DNA of 64,000 nucleotides, from positions 124,001 to 188,000 of the forward strand of contig NZ_JAUXOV010000070.1 in the NCBI RefSeq assembly GCF_030684215.1, in the 5' to 3' direction. The position numbers were made by a program, and so were the translations under genes. Origin of the DNA: Pseudotabrizicola sp. (GTDB taxonomy: Bacteria > Pseudomonadota > Alphaproteobacteria > Rhodobacterales > Rhodobacteraceae). The notes beneath the pieces are model-generated. The model was not told where the DNA came from, searched no databases, and worked only from the letters and a program-made list of their open reading frames with translations. The first letter of the stretch is position 1; each line of letters starts with the position of its first letter. This document shows, one piece after another, positions 51,181 through 58,535 of the stretch.

Positions 51181-52854
51181 ATGGCCGATTCTACCATACA
51201 AAATACCATACAGTTACCATACACGGACCCTCAGATGACCGCCCGAAAGAGGAAGAACGTCGACCTAATCGACCACGTCACCAAGACCTCAAGCGGCGCA
51301 TACAAGTACGCCCGCCGGGTTCCGAAAGACCTTGTGGAAGTCTTGGGCCGCACAGTCTGGGACTATTCTTTGGGTTCCGACATCAACAAGGCCGTTTCCC
51401 GAGGGCTGGCTTACACCCAAGAGCATGACGAACTGATAGCTAGGCTTTCCACCCCGGAAGCCAGAAACGGGTTCGCCGCCCGGCAGGAGTCAGAGGTGGC
51501 AGCCGTTGCGTTTTCTTTGCCTCTACAGCTAGCGGCGCAAGCCCGCGCGCCTGAGGCAAGCGAAGACGTCAGATTGGCGGCTGACGCCGCCGCATCGCTT
51601 ATCGCCCCCGGCCTGAGAGTCGACGTGTCCGCGTCCGTCTGGCGGCGCACAGAAGAGGCCATGCAGCAAGCCCGCGCCTTGCCCGCCAAGGCCGAACGCG
51701 ACAAGCTAGCCCTGTTCGCGGCTTACGCCTTCGGTGATCGGTCCTATCTGGACGAACAGGCAGTTGATGACCCTTTCGGCAACATGCTTGTGGAGACCCT
51801 GCAACCCAGCCGCCCCTTGGACAAGACCGGCGGCATGTTCTGGGATGCGTACAAGGCAGCGCTGGACGCCAGACTTGCTGAATTGACCCCAGAGACCCGA
51901 GTCGACACGTCGCTGTGCATCAAGGAGTTGATGGACGTTTACGCAGCGACCAAGCGCCCGCAGACCCGCCGCGCCTACATAGACAAGGTGCGCCGCCTCA
52001 CCGATGCACAGGGGAACCACCCGCCCGCGTATTACACCAAAGAACGCCTGCAAGAGCATCGCGACCTGTTGCTGAAAGACGGAGTCAGCCCGGCAACTAT
52101 CGCCAAGCATTTCGAGACGCTCAAGACGCTGTGGCGGTGGGCCGTTCGCGAGAAAAGCGCCCTCGCCGGGCTGACCTTTCCCGACATCGTCATGCCCGAC
52201 ATCACCACGACTGTGGAGGATACACGGTGGCAGGCGTTCGATGACGATCAAATCAAACAGGTTTGGCGCTTGCTGAATGATGCGTGGGGGCCGGAAGCAG
52301 AAAGCGGGCTGTCACAGTCGCGCCGCGCCGCCTTCCTCATGGGCTTCCGGGTTCTGCTGTACACGGGGATGCGACCTGTAGAGTTGTTCCACCTTGGACC
52401 GGACAGCGCGAAGAACGGAGAACTGCACATTAGGTACACCAAGACTGGCACGCCCCGGCGCATTCCCCTTGCTGCGGCCCTTTCGAACCTGCCGGAATTC
52501 CTTGTGAAAGGTGGCTTCGCAGCAGAGCTTGAGGCAGGCAAGACCGCAGTCCGACAAGGAAAGGTCTATGGGCAGGCAACCAAGCCCGACTCGCTAGCGC
52601 GGGCGTACACTACGGCATTTTCAACAGTGATCCGGTCGGGCGGTTTTACTAATGACCGGCACGTACTCTACAGCACCAAGGATACCCTGATTGACCGCTT
52701 GCAGCGCCAAGGCATGACAGATGACGTCATGCGCGGCATCATCGGGCATGTAGGCGGGCAAGGCAAACTGCGGCACTACAAGACGCCCTTTGGGCAATCC
52801 AAGCATGGTATGGCACAGATGCGGGCAGCGCTGGATGCGATAACTTACTGGTGA
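51181..52854 (+). CDS. Tyrosine-type site-specific integrase
   Basis: A tyrosine recombinase that presumably inserts and excises the island at tRNA-Pro. N-terminal DUF6538-like segment (SSGAYKYARRVPKDLVEVLG), a core-binding region (KHFETLKTLWRWAVREKSALAGL) and a catalytic domain with YTGMRPVELFHLGP (first Arg), GIIGHVGGQGKLRHYKT (His and the tyrosine). The canonical HxxR box reads YSTK, with Lys for the second Arg. I use ATG 51181; ATG 51235 (MTARKRKNV) is a likely alternative, as the stretch between is packed with arm-type repeats. Confidence 0.85.
   Translation: MADSTIQNTIQLPYTDPQMTARKRKNVDLIDHVTKTSSGAYKYARRVPKDLVEVLGRTVWDYSLGSDINKAVSRGLAYTQEHDELIARLSTPEARNGFAARQESEVAAVAFSLPLQLAAQARAPEASEDVRLAADAAASLIAPGLRVDVSASVWRRTEEAMQQARALPAKAERDKLALFAAYAFGDRSYLDEQAVDDPFGNMLVETLQPSRPLDKTGGMFWDAYKAALDARLAELTPETRVDTSLCIKELMDVYAATKRPQTRRAYIDKVRRLTDAQGNHPPAYYTKERLQEHRDLLLKDGVSPATIAKHFETLKTLWRWAVREKSALAGLTFPDIVMPDITTTVEDTRWQAFDDDQIKQVWRLLNDAWGPEAESGLSQSRRAAFLMGFRVLLYTGMRPVELFHLGPDSAKNGELHIRYTKTGTPRRIPLAAALSNLPEFLVKGGFAAELEAGKTAVRQGKVYGQATKPDSLARAYTTAFSTVIRSGGFTNDRHVLYSTKDTLIDRLQRQGMTDDVMRGIIGHVGGQGKLRHYKTPFGQSKHGMAQMRAALDAITYW
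51192..51223 (+). repeat. Three TACCATACA repeats (arm-type sites, left end)
   Basis: TACCATACA at 51192-51200, 51204-51212 and 51215-51223, spaced 11-12 bp (one helical turn). Two further copies are at the right end (57201-57209 exact; 57224-57231 ACCATACA). The arrangement near both att sites is that of integrase arm-binding sites. It lies at, or just before, the start of the integrase coding region. Confidence 0.65.
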
Positions 52855-53199
52855 GACCCGCTGACGCGGAAAAGCGTCAAGCCTGAATATCGACAACGCC
52901 ACCAAGCATGGCGGCTGACACTGCGCGCGACAGAGAGACGTATTTGCTGCGTAGCTAGACGCTGCCCGACGCGTCCTCATGCGGGAAATATTCCCTATCT
53001 TCGCCGCCTTCCTGAATGGTGTCCCGGCAAAGTCAGCTTGAAGCTGAACTTGGCCGGAACCCTTCCCCCAAGGTCGGCCCAAAGTTAGCTTGAAGACGAA
53101 CTAAAGGCTTGATTTTGAACAATAAAGATTCGACTCGCCTGCCTTTTTTAGGTTAGAAGACATTTACAGGACAGGCAAATCGGACAGAAAGGGCAGATC
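52855..53199. other. Intergenic region with inverted/direct repeats before the resolvase
   Basis: 345 nt without a supported gene. It holds two similar segments: AAAGTCAGCTTGAAGCTGAACT (53029-53050; written here as AAAGTCAGCTTG and AAGCTGAACT) and AAAGTTAGCTTGAAGACGAACT at 53081-53102 in the same direction. The first lies inside an imperfect inverted repeat from CCGGC (53024) to GGCCGG (53057), with the perfect core CAGCTT-G-AAGCTG. These may be binding sites of the serine recombinase encoded from 53200 (a res/sub-site cluster) or its operator. Confidence 0.5.
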
Positions 53200-53775
53200 A
53201 TGGGCGAGTTGATCGGTTACGCGCGAGTATCCAGTCGGGGACAGTCGCTCGACGTCCAAGAAGTTGCCCTTCGCAACGCGGGCGTCAGCCCGGAACACCT
53301 TTACACTGAGAAGGTAAGCGGGCGCAGCCGCGACGGCAGGGCCGCGCTGGCTGAGCTTCTTGGGCGCGGTACTCGCAAGGGCGACACTGTCGTATGTACG
53401 CGCCTTGATCGCCTAGCACGTTCAACGCGCGACCTTCTGGAAATAGCAAAGACCCTTGAGGACAAGGGCGTGCACTTGCGCGTTCTTGAACAGCCCATTG
53501 ATACCAGCACCGCCGCAGGCAAGCTGTTCTTCACCATTCTTGGGGCGTTCGGAGAATTTGAAGCCACGATCAGGACAGAGCGCCAAAGAGAAGGCATCGA
53601 CGCTGCGCTTGCAAAGGGCGAAGCCAGCCCCTTTAAGGGTCGACCGGCGACCATAGACGCGGGTAAGGTTCGCGCATTGCGGCAGCAAGGAAAAACGCCA
53701 ACATATATTGCTAAATCGCTTGGTGTGGCGCGGTCATCTGTCTACCGGTATCTGCTTGAGCAAGGCTCAATTTAG
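53200..53775 (+). CDS. Serine recombinase (resolvase/invertase family)
   Basis: A 191-residue protein with N-terminal catalytic domain: LIGYARVSSRGQSLDVQ (nucleophile Ser about 11), VVCTRLDRLARSTRDLLEIA, then GKLFFTILGAFGEFEATIRTERQREGIDAAL, the E-helix, and a C-terminal HTH (TPTYIAKSLGVARSSVYRYLLEQG). All catalytic Arg are present. AAAGGGCAG precedes the ATG. It could resolve multimers or invert DNA; the repeats upstream are candidate sites. It is an unusual second recombinase on so small an island. Confidence 0.92.
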   Translation: MGELIGYARVSSRGQSLDVQEVALRNAGVSPEHLYTEKVSGRSRDGRAALAELLGRGTRKGDTVVCTRLDRLARSTRDLLEIAKTLEDKGVHLRVLEQPIDTSTAAGKLFFTILGAFGEFEATIRTERQREGIDAALAKGEASPFKGRPATIDAGKVRALRQQGKTPTYIAKSLGVARSSVYRYLLEQGSI

Positions 53776-53865
53776 GGCCTGTAATCCATTCGGTCGTCAC
53801 CGACTCTACAAACGCCTATCGGATGACGCTCGCCATCCGGACAAGTGACATGCTGAAATTTTTGA

Positions 53866-53900
53866 CAGGGTCCCAAGAGGGTATATCACCCTGCCTTTTT
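53866..53900 (+). terminator. Possible terminator after the serine recombinase
   Basis: CAGGGT (53866-53871) pairs with ACCCTG (53888-53893), followed by CCTTTTT. It lies 90 nt after the recombinase stop and before the convergent methyltransferase end. The stem is short, so this is weak evidence. Confidence 0.4.
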
Positions 53901-53983
53901 CCCCGACACAGTAGCTGCGGGCACATATGCAACTAGTCTATTTGGTTGCCATCGTGGCCAATAACTCGCAGAACCGTCGTGCC

Positions 53984-55087
53984 TTATTCAGCAGCTACGG
54001 GCACTTGCAAAGCCGCGTCACCGGATAGTGCGCCCGCGACAACTCGTGCAACCGCCTCTGCGAGCAATGGCGGCACTGCATTTCCCAATTGGCGATACTG
54101 AGCGCTTCTAGAACCAGCCAGCCTATAGTTGGCCGGAAATGTCTGAACGGCGATGCACTCATCTATCGTCAACCTACGAAGACGCTTGGGGGCTTCCCCA
54201 ACTCTTGGCTCGCCGCCAGCCATCAGGTGGCGGTGGTAGGTTTCAATATAGCTCTCTTCGCCATCAAAAATCTCTGCTTCATCAACGATAGGCGTTTTGT
54301 TTCCACCCATAGAAGCAGGAAGGGTCGTCGCCCATTTTGATGGAGGCAAGGGTCGACCTGCCCCGTTGAACATCATCCCTGCATATGGTGACTTTCGCAT
54401 AATGGGCGCACGGGCGAATGTGATCTTAGCTGCGCAGGTTCTTGAATTTCCAGACGTGCCAGCACGCCCTAAGTCGCGAATGATATCAGCAACTGTTCTT
54501 GGTTTTCTGACTTGGGCTAGAAGGGCTGCTTCGATCATGTTCTGAAGCTCTGTATCAGACCCAGCAAAAACCTCCTTATGCAGCCCAATCAAGAACATGC
54601 GTTCCCGGATTTGAGGGACGCCATAATCGGATGCGTTCAGTATGATTAGGGCAATGCGATAGGCCTTGCGACCGCGTGCAAAAAGCGCATTCCTTACGCT
54701 TTGCCACTTGGTAAGAACAGCAAGAGCCTTCACATTCTCACAAACGAAGGCCTTGGGTTGCAGCAAATCCACCACGTCAAAGAATGAGTGGATTAGTTGA
54801 CTCCTCTCATCGTCAGGGTCCATTTTCCCGGCAACGGAAAATCCCTGACAAGGTGGACCACCAAAGACCAAGTCAACCGCCCGTCCAGCCACCAGTTCAA
54901 GCGGGTTGATACTGAGCAAGCTTGCTTGGGCGATGCTATCACCATGATTTAGTCGGTATGTCGCGCAAGCGTCAGGGTCAATGTCGTTGGCGAACAGGAT
55001 GTTGAAGCCAGCATTGGCAAAGCCAATGTCCATCCCTCCGGCACCGGAGAAGAGCGAGACAGCCGAGAAGGCGTTGCGCCGGTCCAT
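53984..55087 (-). CDS. DNA (cytosine-5-)-methyltransferase
   Basis: Modification enzyme of the R-M system, 367 residues from ATG 55087 (GGGAGGG ribosome site; ATG 55111 is weaker). Motifs: I VSLFSGAGGMDIGFANAGF, IV VFGGPPCQGFS (catalytic Cys80), VI FVCENVKAL, VIII VPQIRERMFLIG, IX RRLTIDECIAVQTFP, X QYRQLGNAVPPLLAEAV. The region between VIII and IX (about 200-290), with SPYAGMMFNGAGRPLPPSKWATTLPASMGGNK, is the target-recognition domain; I cannot name its target. The gene is divergent from the controller gene with the operator between. Confidence 0.93.
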   Translation of the reverse strand: MDRRNAFSAVSLFSGAGGMDIGFANAGFNILFANDIDPDACATYRLNHGDSIAQASLLSINPLELVAGRAVDLVFGGPPCQGFSVAGKMDPDDERSQLIHSFFDVVDLLQPKAFVCENVKALAVLTKWQSVRNALFARGRKAYRIALIILNASDYGVPQIRERMFLIGLHKEVFAGSDTELQNMIEAALLAQVRKPRTVADIIRDLGRAGTSGNSRTCAAKITFARAPIMRKSPYAGMMFNGAGRPLPPSKWATTLPASMGGNKTPIVDEAEIFDGEESYIETYHRHLMAGGEPRVGEAPKRLRRLTIDECIAVQTFPANYRLAGSRSAQYRQLGNAVPPLLAEAVARVVAGALSGDAALQVPVAAE

Positions 55088-55167
55088 CTTGCTGTGCCCT
55101 CCCGCTGGCATTCTTACATCATTTAGTTACCGATACCCTACCGTCCACAAGAAATCTAGCCCAATGT

Positions 55168-55193
55168 GACTTATAGTCCGTGGACGCATAATC
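55168..55193. promoter_or_regulatory. C-protein operator (two C-box half-operators)
   Basis: GACTTATAGTC (55168-55178), a perfect GACT-TAT-AGTC palindrome, then CGTG and the imperfect GACGCATAATC (55183-55193). The left part, ATGTGACTTATAGTCCGTG (55164-55182), is as I remember it the same as the start of the C.Esp1396I operator. It lies between the divergent methyltransferase and C-gene, 25 nt before the C ATG. Expected action: dimer binding at the strong half activates C-R transcription; filling of the second half represses it. Confidence 0.85.
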
Positions 55194-55217
55194 TACATAG
55201 ACGCTACCGCTAGGTGC

Positions 55218-55451
55218 ATGGAAACATTGGATTCAGCCCTTGTTCAGGCCTTCGCGAGCAACCTCAAACGGCTGCGGACCAAGGCGCGGCTGACGCAGGA
55301 AGAGTTGGCATTACGTGCAGGACTTGACCGCACTTACATCAGCGGTTGCGAACGTGGCGTCCGCAACCCGTCCTTGCTGTCCGTCGAGAAGATTGCAGAA
55401 GCTCTGAACGCGACCGCCACTGATCTGCTGGGAGGCGGTAAGGATGTTTGA
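55218..55451 (+). CDS. R-M controller (C) protein, XRE-family HTH
   Basis: 77 residues, the usual C-protein size. HTH: NLKRLRTKARLTQEELALRAGLDRTYISGCERGVRNPSLLSVEKIAEAL; the recognition helix LDRTYISGxERxxRN is the same as in C.Esp1396I/C.PvuII-type controllers. It would delay restriction until DNA is methylated by activating the C-R operon. AGG is close to the ATG and no good ribosome site is visible, which fits a leaderless mRNA as known for this family. Its end overlaps the next gene by 8 nt. Confidence 0.9.
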   Translation: METLDSALVQAFASNLKRLRTKARLTQEELALRAGLDRTYISGCERGVRNPSLLSVEKIAEALNATATDLLGGGKDV

Positions 55452-57117
55452 ACTCCGAGCGGCAGTGCGCGGAATTCTGTTGCCCGTGGCATCAGCAAGA
55501 GAAGCGGAGTTCTTGGCGGAGGTTACCCGGCTACTGGAAATTGCCGGAGTCACGGACGACAAGGCTAGCTGGATTTCTCTGCAACTGCGACGCTGGCAAC
55601 GTGACGGCGCACCGACGCCCGCATTCCGCGCATTTGTCCGTGATCTTCTTTTTCTTGCAGACCGAGACCCAAAGACATTCATTTTTGATAGCCTTGAAGG
55701 TCCGAATGGAGCTGCATATCAGAACGCTTCCCGGCTTGCGTCAGCGAATTTCTTTGACCTTCATGCAGCGCTTGTATCTGCCCACTTGCTTGACCACGAC
55801 TCAGCAAGACAAATCTTGTCGCATTCTGGGATGATAGCGCGGCTTGCTGTTGAAGAGAAAATGACGGCTTCTGAAATAAGCCGATTGATTGCAGTCAGAG
55901 ACAACCGCTTTTCTCTCAATTGGCGTGCTGTTCAAGCCATACTCACAAAATTCGGGTGTGCACCGACCCTATCACTCCCAGCGTCAAATGAAGTATTTGA
56001 GGATGATATGTCCGCAGAGCCAGCGCTATTTGGCGATTTGGACATAGAAGGCGGAATCGAGCGTGTTGCAGAGGTAGCCAAAAGTCTTGGGTGTGCTGGA
56101 GACTTTTCTGCTTGGCTGTCGGACCTCTTCATAAATGATCTTCACCATCCTTATCTGCTTCTGCTGCACTACCAGCTCCTGATTCAGGCTCGCTTCGACC
56201 ATGCTGTAACCTACGCATATGAATTCAAGCCGCGCGGACAGATTGCGGATTGGCTGACAGAGAAGTACATCTCATCGGGCATTCCCGTGGCCAAGAACGC
56301 TTTCTTGAACAATGCCAAGGCTACGCTTCGCTTCGATCAGGTGTGGGTGACAGGTCGCACTGATAGCCCTCGTTCTGCGACCGCACTGGCAAACATTCTG
56401 GAGACGATTGAGAATCTTGGCTCACTGGCGAAAGACGAACTTGCTGCGCAGATTCGTGGACTACTGCACCGCTACATCCGCGTGGAGTCAGAGAAAAACA
56501 ACGGCGATATTCCTCATAGGATTCCCGTTTTGAATGTCGCTCAAGCGACTACTTTGCTGAACGCTACTGGTAACGGCAACACCGGCACAAACGGAATTCT
56601 GGAACAGCGACTATTGGACTGCTACGGTCTGATGCACCACACGGTGGCAAACGGTTGGACTCCGAAGGGGTTACGGGACTCAGTTTTTGCCGCGAATACC
56701 TTCCGCAAGAAGTTTGGGGACGTCGAGTTCGAGCGCCCCGTTAGACCCAACCCTGAAGTGGTTGCCTATGAATCGCATGGTGGACGTCTTACTCTTCCCT
56801 ATGTTCTGGATCACTTGGACTCGTTTGCCTCTGTTCTGGCCCTGCGAGAAGAGGAGCTAACCAGTATCGCGCCACTTGCAGACTGGCGCTTTGAGGTTGT
56901 GTTCGTTGCACACGTTTTTGATGCAGCCTTGCCGCCCGTTCGCGTTGTCAGGGGCGTCAATGTCGCGGTCCGATACATAACCTTTGCAGCGGCTGCGCTT
57001 GAACTGGCAGCCGCAAATGCGACGGCATCTGTCAACTCTCACATAGTGGACGCGCTTAACAATGGCTTCATTCACCCTCAGGTAAGGCAGCGCGCTTTGG
57101 GGATGATCGCGCCCTAG
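55444..57117 (+). CDS. Candidate type II restriction endonuclease of unknown family
   Basis: 557 residues, start ATG 55444 with GGGAGG 8 nt upstream, overlapping the C gene by 8 nt. Position in an M<-|->C-R locus makes it the expected restriction enzyme. No signal peptide, membrane segment or recognisable HNH, GIY-YIG, PLD or PD-(D/E)XK motif is clear to me; the N-terminal 200 residues look helical, followed by a more beta-rich region. Conserved-looking blocks: FEFKP-like YEFKPRGQIADWLTEKY (about 259-275), HGGRLTLPYVLDHLD (about 445-459) and WRFEVVFVAHVFD (about 481-493). Function as nuclease is inferred from context. Confidence 0.55.
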   Translation: MFELRAAVRGILLPVASAREAEFLAEVTRLLEIAGVTDDKASWISLQLRRWQRDGAPTPAFRAFVRDLLFLADRDPKTFIFDSLEGPNGAAYQNASRLASANFFDLHAALVSAHLLDHDSARQILSHSGMIARLAVEEKMTASEISRLIAVRDNRFSLNWRAVQAILTKFGCAPTLSLPASNEVFEDDMSAEPALFGDLDIEGGIERVAEVAKSLGCAGDFSAWLSDLFINDLHHPYLLLLHYQLLIQARFDHAVTYAYEFKPRGQIADWLTEKYISSGIPVAKNAFLNNAKATLRFDQVWVTGRTDSPRSATALANILETIENLGSLAKDELAAQIRGLLHRYIRVESEKNNGDIPHRIPVLNVAQATTLLNATGNGNTGTNGILEQRLLDCYGLMHHTVANGWTPKGLRDSVFAANTFRKKFGDVEFERPVRPNPEVVAYESHGGRLTLPYVLDHLDSFASVLALREEELTSIAPLADWRFEVVFVAHVFDAALPPVRVVRGVNVAVRYITFAAAALELAAANATASVNSHIVDALNNGFIHPQVRQRALGMIAP

Positions 57118-57200
57118 TTGGCCCCAAGAATCAGCTAGTTCCTGGCAGTTCCAAAACCCGGATAAACGGTAGGTCAGACAAGCTGAAGCCAACTTTCCTC

Positions 57201-57231
57201 TACCATACAAAAACGGCGCTGGCACCATACA
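57201..57231 (+). repeat. TACCATACA arm-type sites, right end
   Basis: TACCATACA at 57201-57209 (within CTACCATACAAAA, also seen at 51191) and ACCATACA at 57224-57231, 50-80 nt inside the right att repeat. These match the three copies beside the left end, as expected of integrase arm sites. The 57118-57280 gap holds nothing else I can support. Confidence 0.55.
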
Positions 57232-57280
57232 TGCGGCCGCGAAAATCTTCTTAAGTATTTGAAATTATTCGGGAAAAAAT

Positions 57281-57357
57281 TGGTCGGAGCGAGAGGATTC
57301 GAACCTCCGACCCCCTGCTCCCGAAGCAGGTGCGCTACCAGACTGCGCTACGCTCCG
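57281..57357 (-). tRNA. tRNA-Pro(CGG)
   Basis: 77 nt on the minus strand with encoded CCA. Acceptor stem CGGAGCG/CGCTCCG, D arm GCGCAGTCTGGTAGCGC, anticodon arm CCTGC-TTCGGGA-GCAGG with anticodon CGG (reads CCG, proline), T arm with GGTTCGAATCC. Its 3' 24 nt are duplicated at 51098-51121, so this tRNA gene is the integration site of the island and is kept intact. It is the right boundary (attR). Confidence 0.95.
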
Positions 57358-57411
57358 ACCGTGGGGAACGCCGTAAACTTTTCGCTTTTGCTTTTCAAGA
57401 GGGCGGCGGCG

Positions 57412-58371
57412 TTACTCTGCCCGCCTACGGTCACCACGTTTCAAGAGCAGGCTGATGCGCGGCATCAACCCGGTTTCGGGACGTGATTTGTTCGACAACA
57501 CGGGGCTGTTTTTCGACACGCTGCCGGTGCCTTCGCGCAAGACGATATAGATGCCCGACGCGATGATTACCGATGTCCCGACCAGCGTATAAAAATCTGC
57601 CGCCTCGTCAAACAGCAGCGCCCCATAGATCACGGCCCAGATGATCTGCGAATATTGCATCGGGGCCACGATGATGGCGGGGGCGGTGCGATAGGCGGAA
57701 ATCGACAGCATGGCGGCGATAAATCCTAAAAAGGCAATCACCCCGGTCAGCGCCAGATGCTCCAGCGGCATCGGGACATAGACAAAGGGCATCGCGGCCC
57801 CGGTAAGAATGAAGGTCGCGACCATCGGATAAAGCATCAGGACGGCCGAGCGTTCCTCGGCCCCGATCTTGCGCACGATGACAGAGGTCAGCGATCCGGT
57901 CAGCGCCGCCGACAGCGCCGCCAGATGGCCCCATGACAGCTCGGCCGAACCGGGGCGCAGCACGATCAGAACCCCGATCAGCCCGACCACAACCGCGATC
58001 CCGCGCCGGAACCCCACCTTTTCGCCCAGCATCGGAATGGCCAGCACTGTGATCAGCAGCGGCATGGCGAACAAGATTGCATAGGTTTGCGCCAGCGGCA
58101 GCACGGTAAAGGCATAAAACCCTGCCGCCCCGGTCGATACGGCCGTCAGCGACCGCAACAGGGACCACCACGGATGGCGTGGAATCAGGTTGCCATCTGT
58201 GCGGTCGCTCATCAGCATGAAGGTGATGATGGGAAAGCCCAGAAGCCCTGAGAAAAAGATGATCTGGAACGAATTATAGCTTTCGCCCAGATACTTGATG
58301 ACAACATCATGAGTCGCATAAAGCGCGAATGCGAGCAGCGCCAGCAGCGCACCTTTCAGATTGTGACCCAT
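57412..58371 (-). CDS. DMT-family (EamA) transporter
   Basis: ATG 58371 with AGGAGATAGC upstream gives 319 residues. Ten hydrophobic segments in two EamA repeats: LKGALLALLAFALYATHDVVIKYLGESYNSFQIIFFSGLLGFPIITFML; VLPLAQTYAILFAMPLLITVLAIPMLGEKVGFRRG; YRTAPAIIVAPMQYSQIIWAVIYGALLFDE. Inner-membrane exporter of unknown substrate. The C-terminus extends about 25 polar residues. It is immediately right of the tRNA-Pro and not part of the island. Confidence 0.85.
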   Translation of the reverse strand: MGHNLKGALLALLAFALYATHDVVIKYLGESYNSFQIIFFSGLLGFPIITFMLMSDRTDGNLIPRHPWWSLLRSLTAVSTGAAGFYAFTVLPLAQTYAILFAMPLLITVLAIPMLGEKVGFRRGIAVVVGLIGVLIVLRPGSAELSWGHLAALSAALTGSLTSVIVRKIGAEERSAVLMLYPMVATFILTGAAMPFVYVPMPLEHLALTGVIAFLGFIAAMLSISAYRTAPAIIVAPMQYSQIIWAVIYGALLFDEAADFYTLVGTSVIIASGIYIVLREGTGSVSKNSPVLSNKSRPETGLMPRISLLLKRGDRRRAE

Positions 58372-58535
58372 GCTATCTCCTTTGCCAGCAGGGGCAGAAC
58401 GCCACACCTGTTTGCGCTGGCAGCTTTGGCAGAAAGCGGGCCAAGGCTCAAGCAGGGTCGGCAACAGATCGCGGGACATAGTTCCGCCGCAGCCGTCGGA
58501 TACCCCGTTTTTGATCAGCTAAGTGCGGAGCCTGT

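Larger units (their letters stand above)
51098..57304. mobile_element. Integrated genomic island at tRNA-Pro carrying a restriction-modification system
   Basis: The island spans about 6.2 kb and is bounded by 24-bp perfect repeats of the tRNA-Pro 3' end (51098-51121 and 57281-57304). Contents in order: tyrosine integrase, intergenic repeats, serine recombinase, m5C DNA methyltransferase (-), controller operator, C-like regulator, 557-codon gene, second arm-site cluster. It is visibly AT-richer than the flanks, notably from 55600 to 57100. The recombinase next to one repeat and the intact tRNA at the other are the standard layout of an integrative island. Confidence 0.85.

Noticed and set aside
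55218-57117. Toxin-antitoxin pair (XRE antitoxin plus large toxin)
   Set aside because: The canonical C-box, the divergent methyltransferase and the C-type recognition helix point to an R-M controller and nuclease.
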